Assembly (NCBI RefSeq): GCF_032362555.1
Contig: NC_083506.1
Span: 3,767,501 to 3,831,500, forward strand
DNA: 64,000 nt
Direction of reading: 5' to 3'
From: Amyelois transitella
Lineage: Eukaryota; Arthropoda; Insecta; Lepidoptera; Pyralidae
Of this stretch, positions 1 through 12,256 are shown piece by piece (positions within the stretch are counted from its first letter, which is position 1; every line of letters begins with the position of its first letter). A program made the position numbers and the translations under genes. The notes below the pieces were generated by a model. It ran no database searches. It was given only the letters and a program-made list of their open reading frames with translations, and had not been told where the DNA came from.

Positions 1-870
1 TACTGTACTCGTAATAAGACCGAAAACTGGTATTTTTTTTTTAATATTTACCGTTTGAATCAGATCGTCGTCCACCTTATTATTAAACCGGGGATGGTAG
101 GTCATGTTTTTCAAATCTATATTTATAGTCACTGTCTTGACTGTTTGCCTAAAATATCTGGAAAAACCCGTGGGTTATGGAAGACATACGACAGTTACTT
201 AGTGCAAAAAACAACTGTGACTGCGTCTAACCTCATTCAGCCTTATGGGGTAAGCAAAATAAGGTCTAAGGTGGTGCACGCAATGTCTAATAATGCCTTT
301 TCATTTTTGCCTTTAAAATCCCAGTTGTAGGTTTCGGGAAACAGAGAGATGGAAATGAATTCAAGTTTTTAGCAATTCGCATAAATATAAGAAATTAGTA
401 TGTAATGAAATACTTTTATGTTTGCAAACACACGTGGCCATCAGAAGGATTAGTTGCCTAAAGTAATAATGATGTATAATTCTGTTAAAGTTATTTCACT
501 TAATTTGGATTCAATATATTAGAAAATTATTTTCTCAACGCTTAAATTTATAACTTATGAATAAAATAATTATACATTTTATTGTTAAAAAGATTAGATA
601 CGCCGCGTTCCGTTCAGCTAATCAAGAAAGGATAAATTACCTACCTATTGGTTAAAAAAACCCGTAGTTTGGCTAGAATTTTAATGACAATGGATTTTAT
701 ATTTGATAACTGTAAAAGACCGCATAAATTGTCTCTTTTTTCTTTAAAGATTAAGATGATGGGTTCTCGAGATACGTTTCATTGAATTTACGCGTTGGTT
801 CCTAAGTTAGACAATTTTTATTTGTTGGAACATTTTCAAGCCTGAATTACTTAACTGTTTCATTTATGAA

Positions 871-892
871 AGACTAGCTAGCTAGCTAGTCT
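871..892. repeat. 22-bp perfect palindrome of CTAG units
   Basis: AGACTAGCTAGC followed by its mirror complement, built from repeated CTAG steps. No gene is near it. It may be a simple-sequence expansion. Confidence 0.7.
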
Positions 893-1298
893 GACATTAA
901 AAAAAGCTCTGATGATCGATGTAGACGAAGGCGTATTTACAAAATATATCGATACAAGCTCTCAACTTTTAAAAAAATATTGAATTTAATAAAATAAGAA
1001 ATTTTCAATAACTTTCTATTACGTACATAAATAAAAATGTGCATCGCAACATACATTATGTAAATAAATTAAATCAATCCGTGTCAGATTAATTCCTCCA
1101 TAGTTCATGCTTTTCAATCGTGTTCATGATCCATATTAAATATAACATGTACGACGTATATAGTCGAAGAACAAAATATTTGTGACATTACGCTGACTTC
1201 CGTGTGTCGTGTGGTTCCCGGAACTTTAGGACACTCCATATGTTTCCCATGGATATGAGAGCGTTAAAGAATATGATCGGTGTAATATTACATATACA

Positions 1299-1402
1299 CA
1301 AATGTATAGTCACGTCTATATCCCTTGCGGGGTAGACAGAGCCAACAGTCTTGAAAAAATTGTGAGGCCATGTTCAGCTATATAGCCTTATGATGGAATG
1401 AC
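1299..1402 (-). repeat. SINE fragment, TACATA-tail family (SINE-A)
   Basis: Reads CACGTCTATATCCCTTGCGG, then a block meaning TAGACAGAGCCAACAGTCTT, then GTTCAGCTAT. This is the tail-proximal part of the commonest SINE in the window. Orientation here and below assumes the TATGTATGTA simple repeat is the 3' tail. Confidence 0.8.
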
Positions 1403-2981
1403 ATCGCCTATGTAATTTTAAATGACAGAATGAGGAACAGCGTGACAAGGGAATGTTGTGATGTGAAAGATATAATGACAGTAATAAAAAAGGAATACTT
1501 AGATGGTTTGGTCACGACGACAGGATGAATGAAAGCAGTTTCACTAAGTACATATACTTTTAGATGTCATACATATTAGAATCTTGACGAGAAATCAAAT
1601 GATCAACTGAAAAATATCTATTATATGTAGCATGTCTAGTATATTAATAAGGTATTTTATTAATTCACTAGTCAAATATAAGTGCTTGTGAACGATTGCT
1701 TTTGAAGGTGAAATTCATTCATGAAAACTCGAAGCGGGTACATACACAAGATATTGAATGTCTGATGAAATTATGGGCAATATAATTTCTTTAATTCCTT
1801 TGCCGAAAATACATATATAAAAAGCTTATAAATTATTGCGTTAGGATAAACATCGTGATGATTAATTTATACTTATATTATAAAAAGGTAGAGTTTGTAA
1901 CTTTGATTGTTTGTTTGTTTCTTTGTAAGGGCTAATCTTCAGAAAACCTGATGAAGATTATGAAAATTCTTTCACTGTTAAAAATCTGCCTATGTTATGT
2001 ATATACCACCTAAGCCGTGCGTAAGTCTAAACTAATATTATAAACAGGTGAAGCTTAATTTATATCGCGAATATTGAATCTAACATGAAAATTTGTTCAA
2101 ATATAAATCGACATAGTCAAGTTTCAAAGAGGATAAATATATTAAAGACAACTTCCTTAAAATTTGACACAATTTATGTTGAATTTTGGTAAAGAACAAT
2201 TAAAGGTTGCGAATCAATCTGAGAACATTACCCTGGCAGATTGGTTCATGATTTAGTTGTAATTAAATCCTATTTTTAGGGTATAAATGGAAACATGTAA
2301 CTTGTTTTATCAAAATACACGCATGTCCAATGGACTAACATTATTTATAGATTTATAACGAGATTAGAGCCGCGTTCAAACAGATTAATTACTTTACAAA
2401 AGGCATCTAGAAATGTTCTTTAAAATAAAATGGTTTTTGTTTCATTGGCTACATATTACAATATTGTAAATTGAAAATGATAGAGCCGTAAGACTCGTAA
2501 TAAGACTCGACTCGACAATGACAAGATATTTTTTATATAATTATTTTGTAAGTAGTGTAGATGGGTATGTATAGGGAACATATTAGGATGCGTTTATCAT
2601 AGTATAACATTGTCATTACGATTTAAATTATAGGTTCACAATGGATTGATCCTTATAAAGTTGGCAGCAAACAATTACTTTGTATTATATCTATGTATTC
2701 TATAAAGAGTAAGTACACTCCATATGTTGACTAATAATTTATGTAATTTTATAGTATACAATGCATACGTTGACTCCTTGGAAGATATGATTCTGAGAAT
2801 AATATAACATTTTAATGATTTATTTTCTTGGGTAAAAAAGTGATGAATTAGCAAAAGAAGTTAGAGGGTTCGTCGTAATTTTAAAGATATAATCTCTGCC
2901 TACTGTTTCGTTAAAAAAGTAATTTCTTCATTATGTATGCAAAATGAACAAGATGGTTTTGTTTTGAATTAAAAAATATAT

Positions 2982-3088
2982 ATATTTGTTTTATAATTAT
3001 AATATAAATTGTATTGTCGTATAAGTAGAATTCAAATATTTGTTTTATAATTATATTATAAATTGTATTGTCGTATAAGTAGAATTCG
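2982..3088. repeat. Tandem duplication, two 54-bp units
   Basis: The segment starting ATATTTGTTTTATAATTAT and ending ATAAGTAGAATTC occurs twice head to tail with only one or two differences. AT-rich, non-coding. Confidence 0.85.
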
Positions 3089-5957
3089 CACTCGGCGTAT
3101 ATAATTAAAATATTTTTTGTCGTCACCTATTATCGTCTTTTTCAAATATTAAATACAACGCAAATTGATGAAAATTTAGTCATTAACACCTAGGAATTAA
3201 CAAGTGACTCAGCATATTGGCATTATAGTGTCATAAATTTACCTACGTAGTAATTAATAAATTGTTTTATTGGACTTTAATTATTTCGACGTAGCATTGA
3301 ATTTATTGTTATGAATTTACTTATTTTCCGGACCAAGTAAAACTGACGTAATTTTTTTTATTTTATACTTTGTTGTTAAAATAAAAAGTTTTAATAAATT
3401 ACACGTTAAAGTCCACATATACATGAATTAAATTGTACAGGTACTTTTCATAGCATTTTCAATTTATTAATTCATTTACTTACCATAAATCCATTTTGTT
3501 TGTAAACAAATGACACCTAAAACGATAAAATAATAATTCATTGTCACTGCACTTTATGTAATGTTATCAATAATTAAGCATACACTAGTACGACTCACGG
3601 AAGCCTGGCGTATAGTGAACACTCGCCTCTAGGAGCACACTAATAAAGGCCCTGAACATTCTTATCAAACCACTAGTTGCTGTTTGCGACTTCGTCTGCC
3701 GTTAATCATAAAAAAGCCGACTTTATTGCCCCCATATAAGAGGGATAAAGAGAGAAGATATAGGGGCAAGAAATTATTGTAAACCAGTTTTTTTTAATGA
3801 CCAAGTCAAACACATCTGTGGAAACCGCATTCAAATCCGAGCTTTCGCGAGATGCGAGTACAAACATACAGACATACGTATATTCTAAAAATCATAAATG
3901 TATCTTCTGTTGGACATATATTCCCCCATATAGATTTTATGGCAATATTTTTCAATTACAGACATCAGCCAGTTACAACTTTTTTATATGTACATGGATA
4001 TTAGTGGACCGGCTTTGCGGTTAGGAAATTTAATTAACGCTCTTATTATAATGCGTCAGGGATCACGAGTCAAATTTGTTGTTTGAAGAGACACATTGCC
4101 ATGATAAAGATCCGGGGGCAATGTCAGTGATTGCAGTATTTGTATGCAAACTTTTGCATTGAGGTCTTTTTGTTCAGATAAGTAACATCTGAAATACCTA
4201 CTGGCTACTAATATCTTATTACATACTACAATTTTTTTTTTATTTATAACGATTTCTTTATGCTTGCAATTAGTTTGCGTTAAACGAAATTCTCGTTTAT
4301 TTCAAGACACCACGGGATTCTGGAATAGATATCCTTTTCCCTAGAAAGACACTACATAGTTTCCATCAATAGATCAGTATAAAAAGTAATTGTGTCATGA
4401 CAAGACATAAACAATTTTGCATCGTCATCAATTTTACACATTTTATATTTCAGGTAACCGGATACGCCTAAGTATAGACTTGGGATTCGGGGCTAGTAAT
4501 CCCTGAATAGGCATAACTCAATTCCATCATTGAGCCATCCAGTTGAACGTATTCTTTCAACCTTTTTGAGACTGCTCTGTCTACAATCGTGAATACGAGT
4601 AATATAGCCGTGATCATATAATTACTCGTATTTATGTTAATAATAAAAAAAAACCTTTAATGAAGGAAGTCCAATTTATACTTGAATAAGTCGAAATTTA
4701 TGTGAAATAGAAGAAATAATTTCCACCCAAATGCAGAGATAGGTATTCTTTACTGTCAGTCCAACTCATAGGAAAATTTGGTAACCTATTAATTATGACG
4801 GGCGTTCTAATTGCTTACTAAGTTGGGAACGCAAGGTGACGTTTGATTTTTATTAGGATAAGGATATTCTAAACAGTGCCATCATAATTCTCTACTATTA
4901 AAAGAGTCAAGGTCAATGATTGAGAATTTCGAATTCGCTCAAAGCAAAATAAAATAATGTTTGTAAGCTTAGTCTCTGTGTACCCCTTAGAAAAATTGGC
5001 ATGATGTATGGTTGTAAAATACAAAAAGAGCGTGGGTTATCAAGAACTTAAAAAGAACAGGTTTCAGTCAAACTGGAGTCATCATGTAAGTACTAATGAT
5101 GCTTTTTTGAGTTAACTGACAGGTGCTCTTGTGGTGAGGTAAGATTTGTATAATTAGGACCGTCTAAATATTTTGTTCTGACATGAAATAGATTCATTTA
5201 TAAATACTTATAACTAGGTACTAACTAAACCTTTATAATTTCATATCACATGGATAATATAACTAAGTAAATAAGTACTCAGAATTCCCACACGAAACCA
5301 GGTAACGAGATATTTATTAAAATAGCTATATTCTTGTAATTGTATGCTTGTTTTTATCAGTTGAGGATCTGAACGTGAGATAGGCATGACTAGATGACTG
5401 GTTGATGTCTGACATCATCATCATCTAGGAATATGTATGAAAGACAACATAATGGATAGGTACTAGCCGTTGCCCGCGACTTCATCCACAATAAATTCTC
5501 ACTTATTATGTTATTCCAATGTCTTAGCTATAATACTGCAAAATTTAATTACTTAATAGATAAACATCCAAAACCCAGCTCAATCAGAAAAAGTTCCTAT
5601 TCCGTCATGATCTGACTGGGGAACGAACCCGGGACCTTTTGGTTCAGAACTTTGATGACGTAAAAGAATATATGCCTGCTGATTTCTCTCATTTAGAGTT
5701 GCACGTATTCGCTATTAAATTAAAATGATTGTATCAATTTCCACATTGCTATCAATGGTATTTGCTCTGAACTTAGAGTAGGCGTTTTTTATTTATTTAC
5801 ATTTTTCATTTATATTTTAACATGACTGACTGACAGACAACGCACAGCCCAAACCGCTGAATTTCGAGACTTTGGTATGTAGGTAGACATAGCTTTTTGA
5901 GGTCATTTAAAACTGTATCAGATTACACTAAAAGATTCTTAATATTGTTTTCACGAT

Positions 5958-8900
5958 TTTATTACAACAAAACTCAAACATCTACAGCCTTTGTGGTCGC
6001 TAATATTTCGGTTGGAAGTCGAACTCTTGGATTCTCCCATTGTCGTTGATGACCTTGTGCCCGCCGCTGGACTCTGTCTTCTGCCCGTTGACATTAGACG
6101 AGGAGTGGAAGGTGTACTCAGCCTCGCCGTATACCTCCCCTCCCTCTACTGGTTTGAGACTCTTCACATTTCCAGTTGACTCTGGCGACGGCTGAAAAGG
6201 TACAGGTATAATTTAAGTATTTGATGAGTTAATACATACATACATTTAAGTACGTCTATATCCCTTGCGAGTTAGACAGAGCCAGTAGTCTTGAGAAGAC
6301 TTATAGCCCACGCTCAGCTATTTGGCTTTATGATAGAATTTAGATTCTAATAGTGATAGGTTGCTAGCACATTGCCTAAAAGGAGAATCCCAAATTTATA
6401 AACCTATACCTTAGTCGCTTTTTACGACATCCATGGGGAAGAGATGGAGTGGTCCTATTCTTTTTTCTATTGGTGCCACACGGCAGTTAATAGGCAGTTA
6501 AATAGTTGGTAAAAGGTAACAAACTTAGTAAACTCACACTCACAACTAAGTATTGAGACTACCCAGCCAGAAGAGATGAAGAAAGGTTATGTACGAACTA
6601 GATTTTATCCACGGCTTTTCTTGTGTATTTATATGGGTGGTTATCACAAATTGGAAAAAGTGTATACCGGGATCTGTCATACGGGAAAATACTATTTTCT
6701 TCTTGGTAGAAGAATAGAATAGAATCCTACTAATATTATAAATGCGAAAGTTTGTGAGTAAAATTAAAATTAAAATTTTCAAAAAATTTTCAAAAAAAAA
6801 AAATATGTCATGATGTGAGTATGTCAGGATGTCAGTATGGATGTTTGTTACTCTTTCACGTAAAAACTACTGAACCTATTACGATGAAATACTGTATGTA
6901 GGTAGCTGAAGACCCAGAATAACATATAGGCTTATTTAAAGAATAACATTAGACTTTTTATCCCGGAGTTCCCGCGGGATTGATTCCACGCGGACGGAGT
7001 CGCGGGCGGCCTCTAGTAAAGAATAATAATTTAATCTCAAACCTATCCTTAAGCTAAACAGCTGAACGTGGCCTATCATTATTTTCAAGACTGTTGGCTC
7101 TGTCATCCCCGTAAGGGATATTGACGTGATTATATGTATGAATTTAGTTATGTAATAATTTCATGATAGAAGAGAAAAATACTTATTAATTGGTAAAATG
7201 GCTGCGCTACACGCATCGCCGTGGACAAAAGCTAGTTGTACATAAATTTAATCCAGCGGATCTGGGTAGACTTAACAGTTATTTATATGAGTCATAGGTC
7301 AACAAGTGCTTAGACGTTGATAGTGTAATATCAATGATAATTGAATGAATGAATTTGAATGTATTAGCATTATTAAATTAATCATCAAAGGTCTTTTATT
7401 TGATTAATTGAAATTTTCTTCTTTCATATCGGTGTATGTTTGAGTTAAACGACTGTTAGTCCTAGTTATAAGCCTATGATCAGAATGTGCATCTGAATAA
7501 AAAATTTTGTTTCAACTTACCGCCCATATATCCTTTCTGCTGAATCGTGTGTTGATCCTGAAATCATAATAATAAAGCGTAAAGTAGTTATAAGTCTACG
7601 GTACACATCTCTCCTACTTCCATACATACATACTTATAGTCACATTACACCTTACGGGGTAGACAGAGCCCATAATTTCGAAAACACTGGAAGGTCATGT
7701 GTAATTAGCTATTAATATAGCTGAGATTGAGATGTGATAGGTAACTAACGCATATGTTTAAGTCATTTCTAGTCGCCTTTAACGACATCCATGGGAAAGA
7801 GATGGAGTTGTCCTATTCTAAAGTGATGTTATTAACCACTCAGCACTTCAGAATTCAGTATTGAAACCTCGTTTTCATATAAATTGTGCAGTTTAAAGTC
7901 GCAATAAGCAATTTATTGTTAAGTAATAACTTTGTGAGAAGTAAAATAAAACTTACAGCCTATGGACGGCGTCCCAATCGCCTCGAGCTGCTAAAGTTGC
8001 CAAGTCCTCATTTGGGTCTGTGGGGAATCCTGGAAATTGTGGATGAAAAATTTAAAACTCCTGATGATAATTATTCAATTTACACGTATATTGTTTGTTG
8101 ATGTTTCGCACTTCAATACGATTGCTGTTTATAATTAAAGACATCGTTATATTTACTTTTCCACGATGGGCAATTATACAAAGTTACGTCTATATTAATC
8201 GCGGTATCTTTGCAAGACTGTGGGTAGACAGAGCCAACAATCTCGAAAAGACTGAAAGACCACGCTCATAGACTTAATGATGGAATCGAGCATTTCTAAT
8301 GGTGACAAAGACTATTAAACAATGAATACAAATGGATTTGTTACGATCTATCAATTACAAAATCCATTACGTGCGATTTGTTTCAATAAACAATGTTTTA
8401 AGATAGGTGATGTAAACATAAATAGGTATTATGCTTATTTTTACAATAAGAAAATAAGGAAGAGTTTTTTATCTCGTTAAAAACTAATGAAAAAAGGAAG
8501 AAATAGTATAGTTCACCTATTTGTTTTCAAATTGAAATATTTATAGAAAGATATTTATTGATTAATTAATGATTTTATTCGCTTGAAATGTATAATTTAC
8601 GAGTAGTTCACGGGAAAATTTATTTTCGATGTGTTTTTGAGAGTATAATTCCATAGTTAAATTCAAAAATTTTTGAACCTTTCCTTTGGGTTAATCATTC
8701 TCCGTATTCTAAACTGATATCTTACACGAGAATAAGACACAATTTTAGTTCAGTTTTCCTATATATTAAAATGACCATCGTAAAAGTAATTGATGAACTT
8801 TGTCCAGCCAAGGGCGCAGTAATAAAATGGTCTATAAAAATGTACCCATAACCGTTTCAGTTTCATATTGCTACATTGGGCAGGTATATGACTCGATCAA

Positions 8901-11900
8901 TTATGAAACATTGTTGACTTTATGAGCTTAGCATGTATTTGACAAGTAGGTACAAACTGATGTACAGTTTGTACCTATTTGTCAGATTAAAAAAAAAGAT
9001 TAACATATAATAAAATTGCCTGACCGATGTCAGTATTGAAAAGACATTGGATGGATAAAGCATCGATATTGGAATCTATGTTATAAGATGAACAGAAGCC
9101 AAAAATGTGATTATTTGAATTTCTGCCTGTTTGTCTCACTGTATGTTTGTACTCGCATCACGTTTAAACTTTTTCTCTGATTTAAACGCGGTTATAAGTT
9201 ACACATTTGTCACACATTTGTTAAGCTTGGTTTAACTTCAATACTGATGCACAAAAATTTCTCCCCCCACCCCTTTTAAGGGAGAATCTTTTGAACTAAT
9301 AATCACACAAATAACACTATACGGCAGTCGAAGTGTCGAACAATAGCTAGTATTTGATATACAATCAAGAGAATTGATTTGAAGGTTAACAAAATATTTC
9401 GGGTTGCTGACATTCATCTTTGCTAATAAAAAAACTAGTATTTACATAATATTAACACTTTATTTTTAAGTAATATTTAGCACCAAAATATATTTCGTTT
9501 GTTTTTTGTAATATATTTATTGTACTGAAATTTACACAGTTACAAGAAGTAGTACATAGTTATAAAAGAAATAAATCACTTGCCATTGCGCACTTTTCCT
9601 ATGAAGGGATATTTTCCAGTCAACCAAGAACTTGATAATTAGGAAAAAAGCAACAAGTCAAGTAGTACATATACATATCAAGATAATATAATAATTTACT
9701 AATAAAAATACAAAAAACTAACCCATTATAGATATGTATAAACAATTTTCAGTGCAATTAATACATAAACTATAAGTACACAACTCTTGATTACTAATCC
9801 TACTAATATTATAAATGCGAAAGTTTGTGAGTATGTCAGGATGTCAGTACGGATGTTTGTCACTCTTTAACGCAAAAATTACTGAACCGATTACGATGAA
9901 ATTTGGTATGTAGGTAGCTGAAGACCCAGAATAACAGATCCCGGAGTTCCCGCAGGATTGATAGGGTTTCCATGCGGACGAAGTCGCGGGAGGCCTCTAG
10001 CTGTCTAGTTATCAAGACTTAAAAAATCCTATAATAAAAAAAATCTATACATATATATTTATATACATTAATTATAATATGTATATATGTATATTTAGAT
10101 TGAAACCTGTAAGTAAATATTAACAATATTGCAGATGAAAATTAAATTTTCCGATAAGTCTCGGCATTTCGATAATACTGTAATCGTTTATGAGGGACCT
10201 TGAAATTGTTAGAGTATTTCCCTAGTTTCACGTGTATGCAAACGCCATTACCATTGGACAAAGGTTGGAGAAATTAAAAAAGAAAAGTAACTTATTAGTT
10301 ACACTCCAGAGGGTCAAGTCTGTAATTTTTGCGCTAATAATGTATTAAAAAAGTCTTAAAGGTAGTAGTAGTTTTTGCCATAATGTAGGTAGTGTATGCC
10401 ATAATTGAACACAATATCAATGACTATTCCACGAATACTTTATCGTATCGATACACAATTCGTAAATTTATCTAAAAAAATTTGATTGTGGTGTTTTCTC
10501 GTCTTAAGCATGGCTTCTTCTAGATTATGACCTCCTTTACTACATACTTTAAATTAAATATCTTTTTTTTCAAACAGACTGTCTAATTAATTTTGGAAAA
10601 AAAAGAGTAGGTATTATATAAACTAAAACTTGGGTTTTCCAATTTTCATGTGCGTAAAAGTAAAAAGAAACTAATTATCATTTTTACTGTTTAGTTACTC
10701 TATCTTCTTATTACATTATATAATTCTTTACCGGTCCTTCTCTATAATAATCTTACTATTTTTTTAAAAATAGCGACGTGCTCTCCAAGAAAGCCGTTAA
10801 ATAGACTTCTAATGCAAAATAATTTAAGGTTTTCAAAAATGCAGGCTTATTTGTTCCCGTGCTAAGGTGACATTTAAAAAAAATTTAACACCTAATTGAA
10901 ACAGTATAAATAACTCTTGTAATTTAATATTGTAATAATTGCCGTGCAGTTCCCGGTACCATAAGAAAAAAAACCATGTCGTAAAAGGCGACTAAAAAAT
11001 AGGCTTATACACTTGGGATTCTTCTTGGATTTAGGCAACGGTCAATAAGTCTTTTTAAGACTGTTGTCTGTCTACCCCGCAAAGGATATAAACGAGATTA
11101 TATGTATATATGGAATGAATAAATTGAAACTTAACTTATTATAATGTTCCTTAGGTTTGACTACTTTCTGTAACTCTACAGATCGCCTCGTATATTGACG
11201 TATTTTCGCAATATCGATCAACCACCCTTCAATGTTACAGCTAAGCCTGCTTGATGCCTTCATACGTACACCGTATATTGTGTAGTGACCTTGACATAGG
11301 TTCGTACTTAGTTATATTTTTGGACAAAAGCGTTGTAAGCCTATTATTTCCGGTACAAATATAATTGCAATAGAAGCAGACTTCAATGCGGATGCGACCT
11401 TTTATAGTTATTTATTTACTGGTTTATTGTGACTTAACTCTAGTTTAAAAATAAAATATAATAACCCTCAGTAACTATTTACTATTAAAATAACACAATA
11501 AATAGATTTTTTCCTCAATTTTCAATTCAATTCTATTATTAAGTGAATCCAGCTGAACGTCGTCGTTTAGTCTTTTTGAAACTATTGGCTCTGTTTTCCC
11601 CGTAATTTTTTATGATATATTTAACGATATTCAAAGAAGGAGATATTTATTGTGTTTAAAAAAAAGGTCTCAATATTGCCATTGCATTTGCTTCTCATAA
11701 CATTGTAGTATAAAATCATATGTCTTCTTCAATATCTCTCATCTGTAAGACATGTAAGCTGAGTTTTAATTAGGTCAAATGACAATGACCCATAAAATTT
11801 AACACGTAGCGATTCCTATGCAACATGGTATCACAATTCTCGTGTTGCACTTCAAATACCAATAAGTAACCGAAGAATTATTCATATCAAATGCATAATT

Positions 11901-12256
11901 TATTTAGATCTAATAGCTATTTAATTTTAGAAACAAGTTTATCACGTCTTCTTGTAACACAAAAATCAAAAAGTGACCTATAAAATATTTACATATTTAC
12001 TAGTGTAATACCAGTTTTTCAGTCTTTTTATTACAATATTTGTACCAAAAATAGAAATTAGGTATAATTGTATGAGAAAAAAAACTATAAATTCTATATT
12101 TTTAGGGATATAAACCACTAAGATCGAATCTAAACAAAATTTATACACGTGCAAATTAGTCGGTCAATTAGAATATTCAAACACCTATATGACATTTTGT
12201 GGCTTACCTTGACAAGCGACGGTGACCAGCAAAAGAAGGATCACGATTTTTGACAT
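5958..12256 (-). CDS. Seroin-like secreted silk protein, single domain (gene A)
   Basis: Four exons on the minus strand: 12,208-12,256, 7,957-8,029, 7,521-7,557 and 6,000-6,191 (stop TAG at 6,000-6,002). They give a 116-residue protein. Phases chain as 1, 2, 0 and every junction has GT-AG ends. Exon 1 is a signal peptide (MSKIVILLLLVTVACQ). Exons 2-3 give a charged linker (GDWDAVHRLINTRF). The last exon is the seroin-type domain: SPESTGNVKSLKP, a Ser/Asn stretch, then GGHKVINDNGRIQEF. Seroins are small lepidopteran silk proteins, reported as protective or antimicrobial. A poly(A) signal AATAAA lies at 5,958-5,963, about 40 bases after the stop. A TATA-like ATATTTAAAC lies at 12,391-12,400. 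Intron 1 (4.2 kb) is the longest in the cluster and holds SINE and Helitron-like insertions. The family call comes from the NDNG core and from paralogy to the genes at 23.7-30.6 kb. Confidence 0.75.
6232..6486 (-). repeat. SINE-A, near full length, in intron 3 of gene A
   Basis: Begins with a TACATACATACAT tail, passes through TCTATATCCCTTGCGAG and CTTTTTACGACATCCATGG, and ends GGTGCCACACGGCA, the head of the family. It sits just upstream (on the gene's strand) of the last exon acceptor. Confidence 0.85.
6724..7016 (+). mobile_element. Helitron-like non-autonomous element (Lep1-type)
   Basis: Starts TCCTACTAATATTATAAATG and ends GTCGCGGGCGGCCTCTAG, that is 5' TC and 3' CTAG, as expected of Helitron relatives in moths. 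It carries the typical core GTATGTAGGTAGCTGAAGAC. A local AAAATT-rich expansion near 6,760-6,800 lengthens this copy compared with the copy at 9,798. No coding capacity. Confidence 0.75.
7057..7140 (+). repeat. SINE-A tail fragment
   Basis: GCTGAACGTGGCCTATCAT, then GACTGTTGGCTCTGTC, GTAAGGGATATTGACGTG and the ATTATATGTATG tail. The head is missing. Confidence 0.75.
7622..7830 (-). repeat. SINE-A, diverged copy in intron 2 of gene A
   Basis: CATACATACATACTTATAGT tail, ACGGGGTAGACAGAGCC, then TAACGACATCCATGGGAAAG. The head end is worn. Confidence 0.75.
8941..8983. repeat. Hairpin, 19-bp arms
   Basis: Arms GACAAGTAGGTACAAACTG and its complement (one mismatch) around a 5-base loop, in intron 1 of gene A. 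It could be a MITE remnant. There is no sign that it is a small RNA gene beyond the fold. Confidence 0.7.
9798..10004 (+). mobile_element. Helitron-like non-autonomous element (Lep1-type)
   Basis: TCCTACTAATATTATAAATG at the start and GAAGTCGCGGGAGGCCTCTAG at the end, with the same core as the copies at 6,724 and 36,712. It lies inside intron 1 of gene A. No target duplication is visible, as expected for Helitrons. Confidence 0.75.
10942..11110 (+). repeat. SINE-A copy with internal losses
   Basis: GCCGTGCAGTTCCCGGTACC head, GTCGTAAAAGGCGACT, then CTTGGGATTCTTCTTGG, and a tail ATTATATGTATATATGG. The middle is shortened compared with the copy at 60,873. Confidence 0.8.

Larger units (their letters stand above)
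1..5940. other. Gene-free AT-rich region
   Basis: No exon chain, signal peptide frame or RNA gene could be supported here. Visible content is repeat debris: SINE fragments near 1,300-1,400 and 4,480-4,600, a Helitron-like fragment near 1,870-2,010, a two-unit tandem repeat near 2,982-3,088 and a tRNA-SINE fragment near 5,590-5,650. The open frames in this stretch are short, use non-ATG starts or lack coding character. Confidence 0.6.

Noticed and set aside
55-330. 91-codon plus-strand open frame at the left edge
   Set aside because: Starts with TTG, has no signal peptide, no splice partners and no family resemblance; base composition is like the surrounding non-coding DNA.
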